Shown one piece after another: positions 42,453 through 51,180 of a stretch of 64,000 nt of DNA; positions within the stretch are counted from its first letter, which is position 1, and every line of letters begins with the position of its first letter. A program made the translations under genes and the position numbers. The notes beneath the pieces were generated by a model. That model worked only from the letters and a program-made list of their open reading frames with translations, did no database searches and was not told the DNA's origin. The stretch covers positions 83,418-147,417 of the forward strand of contig JAHHRN010000006.1 of NCBI GenBank assembly GCA_020025775.1, in the 5' to 3' direction. The stretch is from Acutalibacter sp. Lineage in GTDB: Bacteria > Bacillota > Clostridia > Oscillospirales > Acutalibacteraceae.

Positions 42453-43115
42453 TTATAGGTTCTCCTTTATTGTATCTATAATTGCCGCGATAGATTCCTC
42501 AAGGGAAAGGGTCGTGGTATTGACTAAAATGCTGTCCTCTGCCGGTTTTAAGGGCGCAACAGCGCGGTGTGAATCGTCATAATCACGTTTCACTAAATCG
42601 TCCAGGACATCCTGGAATTCCACCTTTTGACCCTTTTCTAAAAGCTCTTTATAGCGTCTTTCGGCTCTTTTTTCGGGGTCGGCGGTTAAAAAGATTTTGA
42701 CGTCGGCATTCGGCAAAACAACCGTACCGATATCGCGTCCGTCCATAATGCAGTTGTTTTTCTTGGCAATTTCTCTTTGTAAATCAAACAAAAAGGCACG
42801 CACGGCAGGTACGGCGGAAACCGCAGAGGCCGCCATGGAGCTTTCGGGAAGGCGGATTTCTTCTGAAACATCTTCCCCATTTAAAAAGACATGCTGCACG
42901 CCGCCTATGAATTTTAAATCCACATGGATATGCGGCAAAGTTTTTTCGACCGCTTCAGGGTCCTTATAATCCGTTTTGGTGCGAATGGAATATACGCCGA
43001 CGGTTCTGTAAAGCGCACCGGTATCCACATAGATATAGCCCAGTTTTTTGGCCGCAGCTTTCGCTATGGTACTTTTACCGGCACCCGCCGGACCGTCAAT
43101 CGCTACGTTAATCAT
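42453..43115 (-). CDS. cmk: Cytidylate kinase
   Basis: A 220-residue CMP kinase. The P-loop is AIDGPAGAGKSTIAKA, followed by YVDTGALYRTVG, the IMDGRDIGTVVLP lid region and FLTADPEKRAERRY. Length and order are usual. Third gene of the RpiR/BaiN/cmk/plsC/ispH operon. Confidence 0.95.
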   Translation of the reverse strand: MINVAIDGPAGAGKSTIAKAAAKKLGYIYVDTGALYRTVGVYSIRTKTDYKDPEAVEKTLPHIHVDLKFIGGVQHVFLNGEDVSEEIRLPESSMAASAVSAVPAVRAFLFDLQREIAKKNNCIMDGRDIGTVVLPNADVKIFLTADPEKRAERRYKELLEKGQKVEFQDVLDDLVKRDYDDSHRAVAPLKPAEDSILVNTTTLSLEESIAAIIDTIKENL

Positions 43116-43137
43116 ATCTTTTTGTACTCCTTTATAT

Positions 43138-44394
43138 TTACATTTCTTCTAAAGCCTTTGCGGCAGAAGCGCCTGCCAAATGCCCGGTAGAAAATGCAAT
43201 TTGTAAATTAAAGCCGCCCGTATAAGCGTCTACATCCAAAACCTCGCCTGCAAAGTAAAGATTTTTTAGGAGCTTACTTTCCATGGTTTTGGGGCTGACC
43301 TCGGAAGTCTTAATGCCGCCTGCGGTGACAATGGCTTCATCTAAATGATGAAAATCCAAAACCGTTAAGGGCAGGGATTTCACCGTTTCTAAAAGTCTGC
43401 GTCTTTCTTCCTTGGTAATCTGATTTGCCTTTTCATTCGGCTGAATCCCCGAAAGCTTTAAGACGGGAGAAATAATGGATTTCGGTAAAAGAAGCCCTAA
43501 GGTATTGAAGATATTTTTGTTGCTCTCCTCTTTGAAGTCACGCAGGATTCTGGCATCGAGCTGGGCTTCGGTGAGCGCCGGTTTTAAGTCAATAAACAGC
43601 TTATAGCGTTCGGGTGCCATATCGCGAAGATGTGCACTCGCGGAGAGAATCATCGGGCCGGACACGCCGAAGTGCGTAAAGAGCATTTCGCCGAAGTCTT
43701 TATAAATATCCTTTTTCTTCTTTGTGTCGCGTACACGAAGTGCCACATTGCGTAGGGAAAGTCCCATGCAATCCGTGCAGAAGCCTTCGCGGCATTTGAG
43801 CGCAGAAAGGGAGGGACGAATCGGCATGATTTTATGACCTACGGCTTCTGCCATGCGGTAGCCGTCCCCTGTTGAGCCGGTACGCGGATAGCTCTTGCCG
43901 CCGGTGGTTAAAATCACGGCATCGGCACTGTAGGTCTTACCGCTTTCGCATTCTACGCCCACGGCCTTGCCGTCCTCTGTTAGAATTTTCGTGACACGTT
44001 CTGTTTTTCGCTCAACGCCGTTTTCTTCGGTATAGAGTGCCAAAACATCGACCACATCCATGGCTCTGTCGCTTTCGGGGAAGACGCGGTTGCCGCGTTC
44101 CACCTTGGTTTTTACGCCGTGCGCTTCTAAAAAGTCGCGCATATCCTGCGGCATGAAATCGGTAAACGCACTGTAGAGGAATCTGCCGTTGCCGGGTACA
44201 TTGGCAATCAGCTCTCCGACTTCGTTTAAATTGTTGGTTACATTACAGCGGCCCTTGCCGGTAATGAGTACTTTTCTCGCCAGCTTGTCGTTGCGCTCTA
44301 AAAGGAGCACCTTGGCGTCGTTTTTCGCTGCTGTGCCTGCCGCCATACAGCCTGCCGCACCGCCGCCGACTACAATAATTTGTTTAGGTTGCAT
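43138..44394 (-). CDS. BaiN/HI0933-like FAD-dependent oxidoreductase
   Basis: A 418-residue flavoprotein. The FAD loop is IIVVGGGAAGCMAAG and the second stretch GKGRCNVTNN, both hallmarks of the HI0933/YhiN/BaiN group; TTGGKSYPRTGSTGDGY and the C-terminal AGEVLDVDAYTGGFNLQ follow. The true substrate is unclear; BaiN from Clostridium reduces bile-acid intermediates, but this group is widespread and usually unrelated to bile acids. The start at 44394 is chosen; its gene overlaps the RpiR gene by 11 bp. Confidence 0.8.
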   Translation of the reverse strand: MQPKQIIVVGGGAAGCMAAGTAAKNDAKVLLLERNDKLARKVLITGKGRCNVTNNLNEVGELIANVPGNGRFLYSAFTDFMPQDMRDFLEAHGVKTKVERGNRVFPESDRAMDVVDVLALYTEENGVERKTERVTKILTEDGKAVGVECESGKTYSADAVILTTGGKSYPRTGSTGDGYRMAEAVGHKIMPIRPSLSALKCREGFCTDCMGLSLRNVALRVRDTKKKKDIYKDFGEMLFTHFGVSGPMILSASAHLRDMAPERYKLFIDLKPALTEAQLDARILRDFKEESNKNIFNTLGLLLPKSIISPVLKLSGIQPNEKANQITKEERRRLLETVKSLPLTVLDFHHLDEAIVTAGGIKTSEVSPKTMESKLLKNLYFAGEVLDVDAYTGGFNLQIAFSTGHLAGASAAKALEEM

Positions 44395-45265
44395 TTTCGG
44401 GAACATCCTCCGTCTTTTCGTAAACTTGATATTTTTCCCAAATATTTTCGAGCCTTGCGAAGTTTTCGGAGGTTTCCTCTCTTCTTGCAAGGGTTACACC
44501 AACAATGAGCGCATTAATAAGGCTGAGCGGCGCGGTTAAAGAATCGACCACAGAAGCCATACTGCTACGCGCCACTAAAAGGTGGTCTGCAAAGGGTGCA
44601 ATGGGTGATTTTTCGGTATCGGTTATGGCGATGATTTTCGCCTTTCTGTCTGAAGCGAAACGCAGGGCGTTAACGGTCTGCTTAGAATAGCGAGGGAAGC
44701 TAATTGCAATGCAAACATCCTCCTGCCCGATTCTAAACATTTGCTCAAACATTTCCGCCGCACCGGCAGTATCCACCAGCGTTACGGAATCAAATAATAA
44801 ATTGAAATAAAAAGCTAAGAAGTTTGCGAGTGCCGAAGAAGAACGTGCGCCCAAAATATAAATGCGCTTCGCATGATTGATGACGCCGACTGCCTGTTTA
44901 TAGGCTTCGCGGGAGGTCTGCTCAGCTGTAGCACGAATCAGTTCAATATCGTTGGATAAAACATTTTGAATCACGTCGCCGTCGCCGATTAAGTTTTCGG
45001 AAACCTGCATTCTCTGCACAGCGGTCAGCTTGGATTTAATCATCTGCTGTAATTCTCTTTGCAGCTCGGGATAGCCTTTAAAGCCAAGCTCTCCAGCAAA
45101 GCGCACAACGGTAGATTCGCTCACGCCGACCTTCTGCCCCAAAGAAGCCGCCGTCATAAAAGCCGCTTTATCGTAATTTTCGATGATATAGGAAGCAATT
45201 TTCTTGTGACCTTTGGAAAGTTGTTTCATTTTTTGGTCAATCGTTGCAAGAAGTGGATTGTTCAT
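44384..45265 (-). CDS. MurR/RpiR-family transcriptional regulator
   Basis: A 293-residue regulator with an N-terminal HTH (AASLGQKVGVSESTVVRFAGELGF) and a C-terminal sugar-isomerase (SIS) domain, with ILGARSSSALANF and ISFPRYSKQTV. Ligands of this family are sugar phosphates. It is the first gene of an operon of housekeeping genes, and a palindrome sits in its own promoter, so it may mainly autoregulate or control sugar genes elsewhere, such as sialic acid or allose genes. Confidence 0.85.
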   Translation of the reverse strand: MNNPLLATIDQKMKQLSKGHKKIASYIIENYDKAAFMTAASLGQKVGVSESTVVRFAGELGFKGYPELQRELQQMIKSKLTAVQRMQVSENLIGDGDVIQNVLSNDIELIRATAEQTSREAYKQAVGVINHAKRIYILGARSSSALANFLAFYFNLLFDSVTLVDTAGAAEMFEQMFRIGQEDVCIAISFPRYSKQTVNALRFASDRKAKIIAITDTEKSPIAPFADHLLVARSSMASVVDSLTAPLSLINALIVGVTLARREETSENFARLENIWEKYQVYEKTEDVPENAT

Positions 45266-45325
45266 AAGTCTCTGCCCTTTTCTTTTCTAAAAGATTTTTC
45301 CTCATAGATTTTTCCTCATCAAGAT

Positions 45326-45354
45326 ATTATATAATGTTTTCTCCTCGAAAACAA
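45326..45354 (-). promoter_or_regulatory. Promoter of RpiR operon with internal palindrome
   Basis: Reverse strand TTGTTT (45349-45354), 17-bp spacer, TATAAT (45326-45331). The spacer and -35 carry GTTTTC-N5-GAAAAC (45336-45352), a candidate operator. Confidence 0.5.
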
Positions 45355-45357
45355 CAA

Positions 45358-45408
45358 AAAATGCAGGATTTCTTGTAAAATTCAAAAAGAATTCAAAAAT
45401 CCTGCAAA
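45358..45408 (-). terminator. Terminator overlapping the end of tmcAL
   Basis: TGCAGGATTT (45362-45371) pairs with AAATCCTGCA (45397-45406), the latter inside the last codons; U-run on the reverse strand. Confidence 0.65.
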
Positions 45409-46589
45409 AAGAGTGCCGCATCTGTCATTTCCGTACCGCAAGGGCGACAGTTCGGCAGTGTTAAATTGTAAAGATCTGTTGCATGGCATTCGAGCGCATA
45501 CATGGTCTTGGCTCTACCCTCTAAAGCTTTGGCATCTGCCGCACGTTTTAAAATCGGCACCTTGGCGGTTTGCTCCATGCGGCGCAAAAGTTCAATGCCC
45601 GTTTTGTCAGCGGCAAGCACACGAAGATAAGGCACATCGCCTTCGGTCAGCGTTTTATCGACCCCTAAGAAGAATGAAAGCACCAAACGGCGAATACGCG
45701 CATGGGTGTAGCGTTTGGTTTTGGTCAGGGTGAAAAGCTCCTCTAAGGATGTGGCCGTTTTTGCGGCGGTTAAGAGACGGTTTTCAAGCCCCTCGGAAGC
45801 ATCCGGCAGCAAGGCAAAATCCTCCGGCTTACTCACACGAAGCTTTGCGAGAATTGCCATTTCCAGCTTGCTGTAATCACTCGGTGCGAAGCCTTTTTCC
45901 ATGGCTTTTTCTAAAATCTCAAACGAAGCCTCGGGTAAAAAGGCACGAATATCTTCGCCGTTTTTGAGGGCTTTTCGCAGATAAGAAGCGGAAGCAAAAC
46001 CGGCTTCGGTGGTCTTAGCATCATGCCCTGCGCCTTGACGTTTTACAGTTTTCGGCTCCATATCCGCCTGCAATTCCAAAATCGCACGCACATATTCTAC
46101 CGCTAAAATATCATTGGGATTTTGTAAAACCGCGCTAACCTCTTCTCCGAAAAGCGCTTCCACCGCGCGTTCACGCGCCACGGGATAGGCAAGACCCTGC
46201 TCCAAAAATTTCAAAATTTCTTTGTCGGTTTCGGGTGCAAGCACGGCATTTGCCGCGGTTTTGAGGCGTTCTATGTTGCCACATTCCGAGCCGAAAAATA
46301 AGGAATCCACAAGTCCTGTATTGGCTAAAAGAGAAACGCCGCCGCGTGCAAAGGTCTGCGCCGTAGAGACCGCATAAGGGAGCGGCAACTGCAAAACCAG
46401 ATTCGCGCCGCTGTAGAGTGCCATCTCGGCACGGTACCTGTCCGAAAGTAAGGCAGGCTCGGCGCGCTGGGTAAAATTACCGCTCATGGCAACGACAACC
46501 GCATCCGATTGTTTTAGAGCTTGAGAGAGCAAAAAACGGTGCCCGGTATGCAGTGGATTGTATTCAGCGATTATCCCGCAAACGCCCAT
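45393..46589 (-). CDS. tmcAL: tRNA(Met) cytidine acetate ligase
   Basis: A 398-residue nucleotidyltransferase-fold enzyme that uses acetate and ATP to acetylate C34 of elongator tRNA-Met. It begins MGVCGIIAEYNPLHTGHRF with the HxGH nucleotide motif, then VAMSGNFTQRAEPALLSDRY. Length is usual. It lies head-to-head with acetate kinase, the other acetate-using gene; that may be coincidence. Confidence 0.85.
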   Translation of the reverse strand: MGVCGIIAEYNPLHTGHRFLLSQALKQSDAVVVAMSGNFTQRAEPALLSDRYRAEMALYSGANLVLQLPLPYAVSTAQTFARGGVSLLANTGLVDSLFFGSECGNIERLKTAANAVLAPETDKEILKFLEQGLAYPVARERAVEALFGEEVSAVLQNPNDILAVEYVRAILELQADMEPKTVKRQGAGHDAKTTEAGFASASYLRKALKNGEDIRAFLPEASFEILEKAMEKGFAPSDYSKLEMAILAKLRVSKPEDFALLPDASEGLENRLLTAAKTATSLEELFTLTKTKRYTHARIRRLVLSFFLGVDKTLTEGDVPYLRVLAADKTGIELLRRMEQTAKVPILKRAADAKALEGRAKTMYALECHATDLYNLTLPNCRPCGTEMTDAALFLQDF

Positions 46590-46607
46590 TTTTCTCCCTC
46601 TTTTCTC

Positions 46608-46636
46608 TTGAAATTCCTTTATAATAAGTATATAAT
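46608..46636 (+). promoter_or_regulatory. Promoter of ackA
   Basis: TTGAAA (46608-46613), 17-bp spacer, TATAAT (46631-46636). Confidence 0.65.
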
Positions 46637-46688
46637 AAAGTAAAATGAAAATTCTTGCAAGTTAAAAATGAAGTTGGAGGAGTAAAAT

Positions 46689-47918
46689 TTGAAAATTTTA
46701 GTTATCAACGCAGGTAGTTCTTCTTTAAAATATCAGCTCATTGATATGGAAACAGAACACGTTATCGCAAAGGGTATTTGCGAGAGCGTAGGCACTCCCG
46801 ATAAGAGCTGCATCAGCTACACCCATTATGTAGACGGTAAAGAAGTTAAGGTTAAGGATGAGCTTGTTCCCATGGCTGACCACACCGCTGCATTCAATGA
46901 AGTAAAGGCTGCCCTCACCGAAGGCGATTCCAAGGTTATCGAAGACCTCAGCGAAATTGCTGCTGTCGGTCACAGAGTTGTTCAAGGCGGTAACCTTTTC
47001 AACAAGAGCGTGCTCATCGACCAGAGCGTTTTAGACGGCATCCAGAGTCTTTGCGACCTTGCACCGCTTCACAATGCGGCACACCTTCAGGGCATGAAGG
47101 CAAGTATTGCTCTCTTTGGTCCCGACGTTCCGCAGGTTGCTGTTTTCGACAACGCATTCCATTCCACCATGCCCCCCGAGGCTTATATGTTCGCTCTTCC
47201 TTATGAATATTATGAGAAGTACGGCGTTCGTAAATATGGCTTCCACGGCACCTCCCACAGATTCGTTAGCGCACTTTGCGCAGAAACCATGGGCAAGCCG
47301 ATTGAAGACCTCAAAATCATCACCTGCCACCTCGGCAACGGTTCTTCTCTTGCCGCTGTTAAATACGGTAAGGTTGTAGACACCTCCATGGGCTTAACTC
47401 CCCTTGACGGTGAAGTTATGGGTACTAGATGCGGTGCTATCGACGCTTCCGCTGTACTTTACATCATGAAGAAGGAGCACAAGACCCCCGAAGAAATGGA
47501 CACCCTCTTAAATAAGAAATCCGGTGTTTTCGGTGTTTCCGGTCTTTCCTTCGACGACAGAGACATTAAAAAGGCAGCCGCAGAAGGCAATGACCGTGCA
47601 AAGCTTGCTCGTGACATGCAGATTTACCGCATCATCAAGCACATCGGTTCTTACGTTGCCGCTATGGACGGCGTAGACGCTATCGTATTCACCGGCGGTA
47701 TCGGTGAAAACGCAGATGATATGCGTGCTACCGTTTGTGACAAGCTTTCCTACCTCGGCATCGAGATTGACAAGCCCTTCAATGCAACCCTCGTTAAGGG
47801 CAAGGGCGGCGAAATCTCCACCAAGAACTCCAAGGTTCGCGTATTCGTTTTACCGACCAACGAAGAGCTCTTGATTGCAAGAGATACAAGAGACATTGTA
47901 AACTCTCTCAAGAAATAA
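46689..47918 (+). CDS. ackA: Acetate kinase
   Basis: A 409-residue ASKHA-fold kinase that makes ATP from acetyl phosphate. The N-terminal INAGSSSLKYQL, the YGFHGTSHRF motif, CHLGNGSSLAAV and FTGGIGENADDMR are all present. A TTG start follows GGAGG. No phosphotransacetylase gene is next to it. Codon bias resembles highly expressed genes, as expected for a fermentation enzyme. Confidence 0.95.
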   Translation: MKILVINAGSSSLKYQLIDMETEHVIAKGICESVGTPDKSCISYTHYVDGKEVKVKDELVPMADHTAAFNEVKAALTEGDSKVIEDLSEIAAVGHRVVQGGNLFNKSVLIDQSVLDGIQSLCDLAPLHNAAHLQGMKASIALFGPDVPQVAVFDNAFHSTMPPEAYMFALPYEYYEKYGVRKYGFHGTSHRFVSALCAETMGKPIEDLKIITCHLGNGSSLAAVKYGKVVDTSMGLTPLDGEVMGTRCGAIDASAVLYIMKKEHKTPEEMDTLLNKKSGVFGVSGLSFDDRDIKKAAAEGNDRAKLARDMQIYRIIKHIGSYVAAMDGVDAIVFTGGIGENADDMRATVCDKLSYLGIEIDKPFNATLVKGKGGEISTKNSKVRVFVLPTNEELLIARDTRDIVNSLKK

Positions 47919-47931
47919 GACATAAAACTTT

Positions 47932-47970
47932 CGGAAAAGCACCTTTTCAAAAGGTGCTTTTCTTTTTTGC
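47932..47970 (+). terminator. Terminator of ackA
   Basis: GAAAAGCACCTTTT pairs with AAAAGGTGCTTTTC, then T-run. Confidence 0.85.
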
Positions 47971-47983
47971 CCGAAAGCAAAGA

Positions 47984-48036
47984 AAAAACAGAAAGCCTCC
48001 CCCTGCTGTGGCAGAGAGAGGTTTTCTGTTTTGGAA
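47984..48036 (-). terminator. Terminator of flavodoxin operon
   Basis: AAAACAGAAA-G-CCTC pairs with GAGG-TTTTCTGTTTT across a GC-rich loop; U-run on the reverse strand. Confidence 0.7.
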
Positions 48037-48083
48037 AGAAAGGAAATTATGGATTTGTGCTAAAGAAGGTTGACGAAAGAAAA

Positions 48084-48515
48084 TTAAAGGGCAGCCGCTG
48101 CCTTGCCGAGTTCGCGACAGGCTTCTAAAGCGTCATCATCGGGATATTCGTTTGCCATGACGCCTTCTTCGGCAACAAGATGTGCACCCGCCGCAGAGGT
48201 TCTTTCTGCCCAAAGACTCATCCATTCGCCGTCGCCCCAGCCGTAAGAGCCGAAAAGACCGACATTTTTGCCGGAAAGAGAACCTTCAAGGTCTGCGAAG
48301 AACGGTTCGAATTCGCCGTCCTCCAGTTCCTCTGTGCCCATAGCGGGACAGCCTAAAAGAAGTGTATCGTAAGCCGCGGCATCCGCAGCTGTGATGTCGG
48401 CTACATGAAAGAGCTCTGCATCGGCATTCACGGACTTTGCACCCTCTAAGACTGCATCTGCCATGGCTTCTGTATTACCGGTGCCGCTCCAAAAAATAAC
48501 TGCTACTTTACGCAT
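48084..48515 (-). CDS. Flavodoxin
   Basis: A 143-residue short-chain flavodoxin. The FMN phosphate loop is WSGTGNTEAMAD, followed by DTLLLGCPAMGTEELED and GLFGSYGWGDGEW, both FMN-contact segments. It carries electrons between enzymes, often when iron is low. The start at 48515 follows GGAGG. It is downstream of a DUF3793 gene, a pairing seen in many Clostridia. Confidence 0.9.
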   Translation of the reverse strand: MRKVAVIFWSGTGNTEAMADAVLEGAKSVNADAELFHVADITAADAAAYDTLLLGCPAMGTEELEDGEFEPFFADLEGSLSGKNVGLFGSYGWGDGEWMSLWAERTSAAGAHLVAEEGVMANEYPDDDALEACRELGKAAAAL

Positions 48516-48586
48516 AATGGAAAATCCTCCAATACTCAAAATAATTTATCTGTCAAACTATCCAAAAGATAATCTGCATTCTGTAT

Positions 48587-49141
48587 TTATGCCGCGCAGA
48601 AAATCTGTTCGAGGCTCTGCCCCTTTTCTACGCGTGCCACTAAAGCTTTTTTGCAGTTCTTATATCTGCAAAAGGTCTTTTTGGCATTGGTAACATCGCT
48701 ATATACCTTCCACTCCCCAGTGTAAAGACAGCCCTGCCCTTTGGTTTCTATAAAGCTATGAATATCCTGTAAGGGATAGCCTAAGAAGGCGCCGATTTCG
48801 TGCGGAAAATCCGCATTGCAGGAGATACACTCCCCGAGGTGGTGCAGGGCCTCTTCCAGCCCGGCGTTCATGTTGTAGCCGTAAGAGGAAAGGAATTCTT
48901 TAATTTCGATTTTATGAAGATGTTCTGTCAGTTTTTTCTTTCTGTAAACAATTAAAAGCACACGCTGGGGACACTCACAAAGCACATCAATATAGATATC
49001 CTTTTTATTCAGTTTTTCATTTAGAGCTTTAACGTCTTCCATAAGGTGCGGATACTGGCCTTTAAAGCAGGATACCAAATTAGACGGCTTGATGCCCACC
49101 AAAGCGGGCGCGCAGTGATTTGCGAGAATCTTATCTAACAT
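48587..49141 (-). CDS. DUF3793 family protein
   Basis: A 184-residue protein of the DUF3793 family. Features are CAPALVGIKPSNLVS at the start, LCECPQRVLLIVYRK, a FPHEIGAFLGYPLQDIHSFI helix and a C-terminal CRYKNCKKAL Cys pair. The function is unknown; the family is regularly next to flavodoxin or ferrous-iron genes, as here, where flavodoxin lies 71 bp downstream. Three 16-bp palindromes lie upstream. Confidence 0.8.
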   Translation of the reverse strand: MLDKILANHCAPALVGIKPSNLVSCFKGQYPHLMEDVKALNEKLNKKDIYIDVLCECPQRVLLIVYRKKKLTEHLHKIEIKEFLSSYGYNMNAGLEEALHHLGECISCNADFPHEIGAFLGYPLQDIHSFIETKGQGCLYTGEWKVYSDVTNAKKTFCRYKNCKKALVARVEKGQSLEQIFCAA

Positions 49142-49226
49142 AAATTTCTCCCAACAAATGAATATAGTTTACAGATTTCGTAATGCAGAACAAGCTTTTC
49201 TGTGGTTTGGATTTTTGCATTGGTCG

Positions 49227-49442
49227 GTTAGCGTTTGCTAACTATAGCGTAAGAATTACTGTAGCGATAGTTATGAAAGGAGTTTGGCAGTTACTCTCGT
49301 GAGGTTTTATGTAGGAGCACGCACGAGTTAGCTTTTGCTAACCGACAAGCAAAAAAAATAAACATTTGAATGGCAAAGCCCTAAGGGTTTGCTTTTATCG
49401 AATGGTTTATAATCTGTAGTCAGCGAGTTAGCAACCGCTAAC
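49227..49442. repeat. Three GTTAGC-N4-GCTAAC palindromes at exact 100-bp steps
   Basis: Perfect 16-bp palindromes start at 49227, 49327 and 49427 (GTTAGC-GTTT-GCTAAC, GTTAGC-TTTT-GCTAAC, GTTAGC-AACC-GCTAAC). Arms are identical while the 4-bp centres differ, and the sequence between copies is not repeated. The first two are also nested in a longer inverted pair (TCGGTTAGC with GCTAACCGA). They lie 85-300 bp upstream of the DUF3793 gene. Confidence 0.8.
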
Positions 49443-49666
49443 TACGTGTATTAGTGTACTATAGATTTTCGATTCCGTCAACAGTTTTTTTGCAAAAATC
49501 TTTTGGAGGATTCGTAGAAAGAAGCGGTGTTTTTTCGTACAAATCCTCTATAGTCCTTGAAAAAAGCTTATTTTAAAAGGGAAAGCGCAGTTTTCTCATC
49601 GGGTAGAAGTCATTTTTCCCTTTTTTCTTTTCTTTTATCGTCTTAAAAGCTAAAAAAGAGTAAATA

Positions 49667-49716
49667 AAAAAAGCCTCCGTTTGTAAAGCTTAAAAGCTTT
49701 ATAGCCGGAGACTTTT
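49667..49716 (-). terminator. Terminator of mtaB
   Basis: AAAGCCTCCG pairs with CGGAGACTTT around an inner AAAGCTT/AAGCTTT hairpin; on the reverse strand a U-run follows. Confidence 0.7.
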
Positions 49717-49811
49717 GCGTTCTGAATAGGTTTACATGGGCTGTTTCTCTTTTTCCCCCGTAGGAAGCTATGTAAAATAGGATTTCGAAGCATTCCTTGA
49801 TTTATAAGGGA

Positions 49812-51113
49812 TTACAGCGTATTTTGATAGGTGCCGACGGCAAAATCGCCCTCTCGTTTGATAATCTGCACGGCAACCAGTTCGGCATTTTCGGGTACTT
49901 CGCCCAACACCTTCACCGGGGTATAATTTGCGGTGTAGCCGTAAAGCTCTTCGCCTTTCCCTCTATGCTCCAAAAGCACCTCTAAGGTTCTGCCGATTTG
50001 GCGCTCTAAATAGGCATTTCGGATTTCGGTTGCGGCTTCGGAGAGGATTTTTGCCCTTCTCGCCTTCTCTTTTCGCTCGATTTGGTCGGGGAATTTCGCG
50101 GCTCTTGTGCCCTCTCGAATCGAATACGGGAATACGTGAATTTTTTCAAAGCCGATGGTTCTGGCGAAGTCCACAGACTCTAAAAAGTCCGCTTCGGTTT
50201 CACCGGCAAAGCCAACCATCATATCGGTAGTAATGGTCGCGTCAGGGAAGCGTTTGCGCATTTCTTCGGCAACTCGTTTGTACTCCGCCGCAGTATAGTG
50301 ACGGTTCATGCGCTTCAAGGTGTTATCTGCACCGCTTTGCAGAGAAATGTGGAACTGCGGGCAGAGTTTTTCGCATTTTTGGAGCTTCGTCAGCATAGCA
50401 TCGGTCATGTGGTCCGGCTCTAAGGAGCCTAAACGCACGCGGTAAATCCCCTCGGGCTTGCTTGCCGCCTGTACGGCATCTGCCAAGTCAAGATCTGTAC
50501 CCTTGCCATAAGAGGAAAGGTTGATGCCGACCAAAACAATCTCATGATAGCCTTTTTCGGCGAGTGCCGTCGCTTCCTTTTCAATATCCGCAAGCGGTTT
50601 GGAGCGCACCCAACCTCTGGCATAGGGAATAATACAATAGGTGCAGAAGCGGTCACAGCCGTCCTCGATTTTAAGAGAGGCTCTTGTGCGCTCATTAAAA
50701 TCGGAAATGAGCACGCCGCCGAAAGCCTCATCACGCTCATGCTCGTTGAAACGCTCGACACGCTTTTTCTTTTCTAAAAATTCGCCTAACATTTCTAAAA
50801 TTTTGCCGTTATTGCGGTTGCCCAAAACAATATCCGCTTCGGTGAGGTTTTTGGCATCCTCGGGGAAGGCTTGGGGCATACAGCCGGTCAAAATTACAAT
50901 GCTGTCGGGGTGATTTCGCTTTAAGTGGCGTACGAGCTGTCTGGTTTTTCGGTCGCTTTCTGCGGTAACGGTGCAGGAATTGACAAGAAAAATATCTGCC
51001 TCGTCTTCGTTTAAGGTAAGGCTATAGCCGTTTTTTAAAAAGGTCTCGGCAATCGCTTCGGTCTCATATTGATTGACCTTACAGCCGAGTGTATGAAAAT
51101 AGACTTGCATCAT
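49812..51113 (-). CDS. mtaB: tRNA t6A37 methylthiotransferase
   Basis: A 433-residue radical SAM methylthiotransferase that thiomethylates t6A37 in tRNA. The N-terminal UPF0004 domain has TLGCKVNQYET and FLVNSCTVTAESD, the radical SAM cluster is GCDRFCTYCIIPYARG, and a C-terminal TRAM domain follows. The N-terminal TLGCKVNQ is specific to MtaB over MiaB. It starts with tandem ATG codons after AGGAG. Confidence 0.9.
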   Translation of the reverse strand: MMQVYFHTLGCKVNQYETEAIAETFLKNGYSLTLNEDEADIFLVNSCTVTAESDRKTRQLVRHLKRNHPDSIVILTGCMPQAFPEDAKNLTEADIVLGNRNNGKILEMLGEFLEKKKRVERFNEHERDEAFGGVLISDFNERTRASLKIEDGCDRFCTYCIIPYARGWVRSKPLADIEKEATALAEKGYHEIVLVGINLSSYGKGTDLDLADAVQAASKPEGIYRVRLGSLEPDHMTDAMLTKLQKCEKLCPQFHISLQSGADNTLKRMNRHYTAAEYKRVAEEMRKRFPDATITTDMMVGFAGETEADFLESVDFARTIGFEKIHVFPYSIREGTRAAKFPDQIERKEKARRAKILSEAATEIRNAYLERQIGRTLEVLLEHRGKGEELYGYTANYTPVKVLGEVPENAELVAVQIIKREGDFAVGTYQNTL

Positions 51114-51143
51114 GCTGAAAATCTCCTGTTACTTAGGAAGTTG

Positions 51144-51177
51144 TAAAAAAGTCCCGATGCAATTTCGGGACTTTTTG
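51144..51177 (-). terminator. Terminator of acyl-ACP synthetase fusion gene
   Basis: AAAAAGTCCCGA pairs with TCGGGACTTTTT; U-run on the reverse strand. The loop is TGCAATT. Confidence 0.85.
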
Positions 51178-51180
51178 GTT

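Larger units (their letters stand above)
49142..49811. other. 670-bp intergenic region with spaced palindromes
   Basis: The region holds three 16-bp palindromes (49227-49442), a near-perfect palindrome GCAAAGCCC-TAA-GGGTTTGC inside the third interval (about 49373-49392), a hairpin GGAGGATTCGTAG/CGTACAAATCCTCT at 49505-49549, and the mtaB terminator (49667-49716). No open frame of note was seen. Confidence 0.6.

Noticed and set aside
43138..44394. Bile-acid dehydroxylation gene baiN
   Set aside because: The protein is of the BaiN/HI0933 type, but no other bai gene is present and the cmk neighbourhood is the common housekeeping one.
49227..49442. CRISPR array
   Set aside because: Repeats are only 16 bp, there are three, spacers are 84 bp and no cas gene is present.
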